Shown here one piece after another: positions 7,043 to 10,467 of a stretch of DNA of 10,467 bases (within the stretch, counting starts at the first letter, position 1; each line of letters opens with the position of its first letter). The translations under genes and the position numbers were made by a program. The notes under the pieces were generated by a model, which made no database searches, had not been told where the DNA came from, and was given only the letters and a program-made list of their open reading frames with translations. Source of the DNA: Ophiocordyceps camponoti-saundersi (nom. inval.) (lineage: Eukaryota; Ascomycota; Sordariomycetes; Hypocreales; Ophiocordycipitaceae); contig PDHQ01000714.1 in the NCBI GenBank assembly GCA_003339415.1, positions 1 to 10,467 of the forward strand, given 5' to 3'.

Positions 7043-8238
7043 TTATAATAATAATATAATTCGCTAATATAAGGTTTAGACCTTCTCTACTAGTTCTTAT
7101 TATAGAGACTTATTATAGGAGGCACGATAAGTATAGTAATAGATAATATATTTTTTAGAAATAGCCTTATATAAGTAAGTAAGTAAGCTAAGATATATAT
7201 CTTATATATATATTATATATTTATAGTTATATAGCTTACGGCTATATTTACGATTTGCTAACTAATTAGCTATTAAGGATATTTAAATATTTTTTTCTTT
7301 TACGTATATATATACTAATTTCTCCTTAGTTTCGTCTTTAGTAAAGTCGCTAATCGCCTTATTTATCTAAGTTTATATTATTACGCGTAAATAATAGTAA
7401 AAAGATACGTTCGCCTTTTATAATATATATCCTAGCACCTAAAGGATTAAGTTAATAAATTCGGCAAATACTACTTATAAGATATTCACTTTTAATAAGT
7501 AAGCTAGTTACTTAGCTATTTATAGTATAACTCTAAGATAACCTTAGTAAAAGTTATAACCCCGCTCGATCTTTTCCTTAGCTAAAGTTATGCTCGCCCG
7601 AGCTCCGGTTAAGTAAGATAGGGGAAATATATAAGTAAGTCTATAATAAAGGGACTCGGTACCCGTTTTAGGGCTATCTATAAGTAGTAACTATAAGCTA
7701 CCTCTTACTTAAGTTATAATCTTAGATAGATTCTAACGGAATCGGAATATTATATTAAATAAAGAATAAACTAAGTAATTAATTTATATATCTAAAAGTT
7801 AAAACGTAAGTAAGTATATTATATATATATTTATATAAACTATAAATATAGAGAGCTTAACCTCCGACCCTTAAGCTTAGAGGCCTTCCTTATATATATA
7901 ATATATATATATATATAAAAATAGCGGTTCTTAAAGAAAGGCTCTTAAGAATAAAGATACTAGCTTCTAAGCTAGCGATATGCTAAGTAGGATTATTCTA
8001 TCGTTACTAGGGAATCTAAATAAATATATATATCTTCGTATTAGAGTTTTCCTTCTACGTTTAATAACCCCCTTAATTATATCCTACTTACTTATAATTA
8101 TATAAATTAGAGTCGGTTCTTCCTTTCTAATACTACCCTTGTAGCTATAAGGCTAAGGACTAACTAAAATAGTAATAAAGTATTCTTATAAAAGTAACTT
8201 ATTATAAAGTTAATAGTAGTACTAATAAAGGTATTAAA
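7043..8238. other. AT-rich RIP-like sequence without a recognisable gene
   Basis: All six frames are broken by frequent TAA and TAG. TpA is in excess and CpA/TpG are scarce. An AAGT repeat lies at 7173-7187 and a TA-rich microsatellite around 7891-7917. A few pockets keep CpG and GC (for example GCTCGCCCGAGCTCC near 7592). I found no transposase, reverse transcriptase, tRNA or LTR signature that I can defend. Confidence 0.7.
7891..7917. repeat. TA dinucleotide tract
   Basis: Near-pure TA repeat with a single phase slip (TATAATATA) at about 7899-7902. The sequence is self-complementary. Confidence 0.9.
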
Positions 8239-8354
8239 ATTCCTAATATTTATAACTATAATAATAATTCTACTAGGTTTATTTTATAAAGCTATGCCCT
8301 AAGAAGTAAGGTTAGCAGCGCTAACTAACTAAGAGGGAGGTTTATAAGGTAAGC
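8239..8354 (+). repeat. Dispersed direct repeat, copy 1
   Basis: Pairs with 8952-9061 in the same orientation. The last 51 bases (8304-8354) differ from the other copy at only two positions, both T here versus C there. The part to the left aligns with short indels. It keeps AGCAGCGCTAAC, one of few CpA-containing strings nearby. Function unknown; it may be the end of a transposon or of a duplicated gene relic. Confidence 0.85.
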
Positions 8355-8951
8355 CCTTATAATATAACTTAAGATTTTCGCTATAGTATTTGCCGATATA
8401 TATACCGTAACTACCTAGAACTTAGATAATATTTATATACGATAGGAACTAAGGAAGTATAGTTATCCCCTACTTAAGACCGGCGTAATTTCGGATAGAT
8501 AACTTATAATAAATAAGCTCTTTAATATAACGAATCGGGCCTATAAGCTAGCTAACCTTATTAAGTAAGAGGTCTTCCCCTAAGCCTTATAGTTTTTCCT
8601 CTCTAATAAATAGTTTATATATATATATATACTTAGATACTTATATAAGCTACTAGTATAATATAGTATATCTTATATATACTACTTATAAGATTAACTA
8701 TATATATTAGCCCGCTCTTTTTATACTTAGTAGTTTATTTCTCTTTTAGTCTAAGCTTTTAAGGTACTAACTACTAATCGATAAACTTCTCTCTAAGTAT
8801 TCCTCGAGCTAGTTAAGTAAAAATTATAGTTATAGCGGCTATTATTTTCGTGCTCGGTATTAGAGGAAATTTAGGATACTTAGCGCTTAGTATTAAAAAA
8901 GCTATTCCTATATCTTATATAGCGAAAGGCAGCTTCGATAAATATAGTAAT
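8355..8951. other. Gene-free stretch between the two direct repeats
   Basis: AT-rich and stop-rich in all frames, with a TA tract near 8618-8630. No family motif was recognised. Confidence 0.6.
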
Positions 8952-9061
8952 ATTCCTAATATAATAACTATAATTTTGCTAAGTTTATATAGTAAGGCTA
9001 GGGCCCTAGGAAGTAAGGCTAGCAGCGCTAACTAACTAAGAGGGAGGCTTATAAGGTAAGC
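8952..9061 (+). repeat. Dispersed direct repeat, copy 2
   Basis: Second copy, offset by 707 bp from the first over the 51-bp core (9011-9061 versus 8304-8354). It keeps C at the two positions where copy 1 has T, so it is closer to the ancestral state. Relative to copy 1 it lacks small AT-rich insertions and has one or two extra G near GGGCCC. Some weaker similarity may continue just past the core (TTTCCGCGCTATA versus TTTTCGCTATA). Confidence 0.85.
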
Positions 9062-9934
9062 TATATAATATTAGATATTTCCGCGCTATAATAACGCCTT
9101 TACTATCCTTTCTTATTTCCCCGAATAGCTTATTAGCAGTTACCTTAAAGTAAATAGAATTTAGTATTTTTACTATAATTATACTATTAACTACCTTACC
9201 GTATTTTTTAACACTACTAATTATAAGCCTAAACTACTAGTTATTTTTACCTTTATTAATATATTTTCTTAAAAGTTCTGCTATAGTTCGATATAAGGTA
9301 GCTAATAAACTAAATATACGGGAATAGCTTTAAGGATAATTTATTAGTATATCTCGTTTTTCTTAGCGTAATTAGCTAACTAGATAATAAACTTAAAGCT
9401 GAGTTTGCTAACAATCTCTTAGTTAATGCCCGTTATATTTACTTTATAGTAAGTAATATTCTTTCTTAGCTATTAGAAAGATATCGATTAGTTACTATTA
9501 TCCTTAGCTAAGAAATATTTTACTTACTTAAACTTAATATTATTAAGGAATCTTACGATACCTCGCAGCCTCGTGCTGCCCTTATAGCCTCGTCCTAATA
9601 TATATATAGCTTACCTAAGTTATAAGGACCCTTTATACGAGATCCTTCTTATCTTATAACTCCCTACTTTACCTTTTATATTCCTTATTTATTACTTTAT
9701 ATATTCGAATAGGTATTTAGTCTTTAGATATCTACCCTCTTTATACGTTACGTATAAGAGGGCATTGCGATAATAAGTACACTCCTTTTTAGGATCCCTT
9801 AATATTAGTATCGAATAGCCCGTCTAATAAATATATCTTTAATCTCGTTAGTATAATTACGCTTACTAGAGCGCTATTATTATAGAAGGTAACGAATAAG
9901 TATAATAATTTTATACCTATAATAATAAAGAAGC
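9062..9934. other. AT-rich mutated sequence, no recognisable gene
   Basis: Both strands show patches that read like a decayed protein (for example minus-strand VKYFLAKD and NITYYKVNITGIN between about 9560 and 9420), but stops occur at about the density expected of the base composition. I could not match them to a family, so I do not call a pseudogene. A small less-mutated island around 9560-9595 keeps CpA and TpG (CGCAGCC, GTGCTGCC). Confidence 0.5.
9735..9762. repeat. Inverted repeat (hairpin)
   Basis: CCCTCTTTATACG is followed after a short TTA loop by CGTATAAGAGGG. The arms pair over 12 bases with one extra T in the left arm. There is no T-run or gene end next to it, so a terminator is not indicated. 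Confidence 0.75.
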
Positions 9935-10428
9935 TAACTTAGCTGCCGAGCTATAAGGATAAAGAAGAAGAGGCCTCCTAGTTTCGCGGGAGTAACGGGC
10001 ACTCCTGCCTATATATATATATAGCCCTCGCAGAGAAGATTATCTTAAGGAAGTATATAGGACTATCCGGTCTATATAAGCTTATAGGGACCTGCCGGGT
10101 TATATAGGCCGGTTAGGACTATAGGGTCTAGAAAGGTTATTTAATCTCACCTACCTAATTTAATAGATCTAATTAATTAGTATTCGCTTAGCTAGAGGGG
10201 GCTAAAGGACTTAGGAAGGGTTAGATTTATACTTATAAAAAGGGGTAAATTTCCTACCCTTAGTAAGAAGACTTAAGGCAGCTGTAAGCCTTTCTATATA
10301 AAGTTAGTCGCCGTGAGCGTATTTAAACCTAGCAAGGTAAGGCTACCTGCTATAGATTCCTTCCTCCCTTAGCCCCTTTAATTCTACGTTTTTTAAATTT
10401 CTAGGAATTATACGGAATTACCCCTTTA
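9935..10428. other. Less-mutated flank without a recognisable gene
   Basis: G+C is visibly higher here, and CpA and TpG reappear (GGGCACTCC, CTCGCAGAG, GGCAGCTG, GCCGTGAGCG). On the plus strand a 41-codon stretch without stops runs from 9982 to 10104, but it has no ATG start and no motif I know. The RIP footprint weakens towards the right edge, which may mark the border of the mutated domain. Confidence 0.5.
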
Positions 10429-10466
10429 TCCCTTTTTCCCTTTTTCTTCTTCTTTTTCCTTTCTTC
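10429..10466 (+). other. 38-nt pure pyrimidine tract
   Basis: Every base in this interval is C or T on the plus strand (TCCCTTTTTCCC... to ...CTTTCTTC). CT-rich tracts are common just upstream of fungal start codons, so a gene may begin beyond the right edge; this is inference. A polypurine tract of a minus-strand retroelement is an alternative. Confidence 0.7.
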
Positions 10467-10467
10467 G

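Noticed and set aside
7124..7166. Possible reverse-transcriptase YxDD-like motif (IVIDNIFF)
   Set aside because: There are no supporting flanking motifs on either side and the frame is short. The resemblance is too weak for a retroelement call.
7461..8396. 12-bp inverted match TCGGCAAATACT (7461-7472) and AGTATTTGCCGA (8385-8396)
   Set aside because: It does not extend beyond 12 bases. Such matches are expected by chance in 10 kb of AT-rich sequence, so it was not taken as terminal inverted repeats.
8850..9035. 61-codon ATG-initiated open frame on the plus strand
   Set aside because: It is the only longer ATG frame in 10 kb. It ends inside the direct repeat. The other repeat copy has an indel that breaks the same frame, and the product matches no family I know. 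A chance opening in mutated DNA is more likely.
9280..9300. tRNA-like B-box (AGTTCGATATAAGG)
   Set aside because: There is no A-box at the right distance and no cloverleaf. It is a partial match only.
9107..9634. Minus-strand frame with protein-like patches (VKYFLAKD, NITYYKVN)
   Set aside because: It suggests a dead transposon ORF, but it has around 20 stops in 176 codons, near the density expected from the composition. The plus strand over the same bases looks equally protein-like. No family motif supports a call.

Overview
The window looks like a gene-free, heavily mutated heterochromatic segment of a filamentous ascomycete (Pezizomycotina). CpA and TpG are almost absent and TpA is in great excess. 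CpG, CpC and CpT survive. Repeat copies differ mainly by C-to-T and G-to-A changes. This is the expected footprint of repeat-induced point mutation (RIP). No intact protein-coding gene, tRNA or rRNA is visible. The organism assignment is inferred from this footprint and from short GTAAGT/TACTAAT/TAG introns, not from a species-specific gene.

Layout. (1) 1-144: twelve copies of a 12-bp AT-rich minisatellite running off the left edge. (2) 233-1015, minus strand: the C-terminal part of a dead hAT-family DNA transposase. Two introns can still be read, and the frame is broken by RIP-type stops. (3) 1144-7042: a 5.9-kb compound satellite. About 99 monomers of 36 bp, each with an 18-bp palindrome, are interrupted by eleven copies of an unrelated block of about 204 bp. 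Block spacing shows two exact higher-order periods: 922 bp (20 monomers plus block, three times) and 274 bp (2 monomers plus block, four times). A 31-bp internal piece of the last block has expanded six-fold at the right edge. (4) 7043-10467: AT-rich, RIP-mutated sequence with TA microsatellites and one 110-116-bp direct repeat, with no recognisable gene. Its last ~500 bp are less mutated and end in a long pyrimidine tract.

The most noteworthy element is the compound satellite: regular period, perfect-palindrome core, two higher-order registers and a left-to-right gradient of mutation. I do not recognise it as a described repeat family. It may be a subtelomeric, centromeric or other constitutively silent domain, but the window alone cannot decide which.
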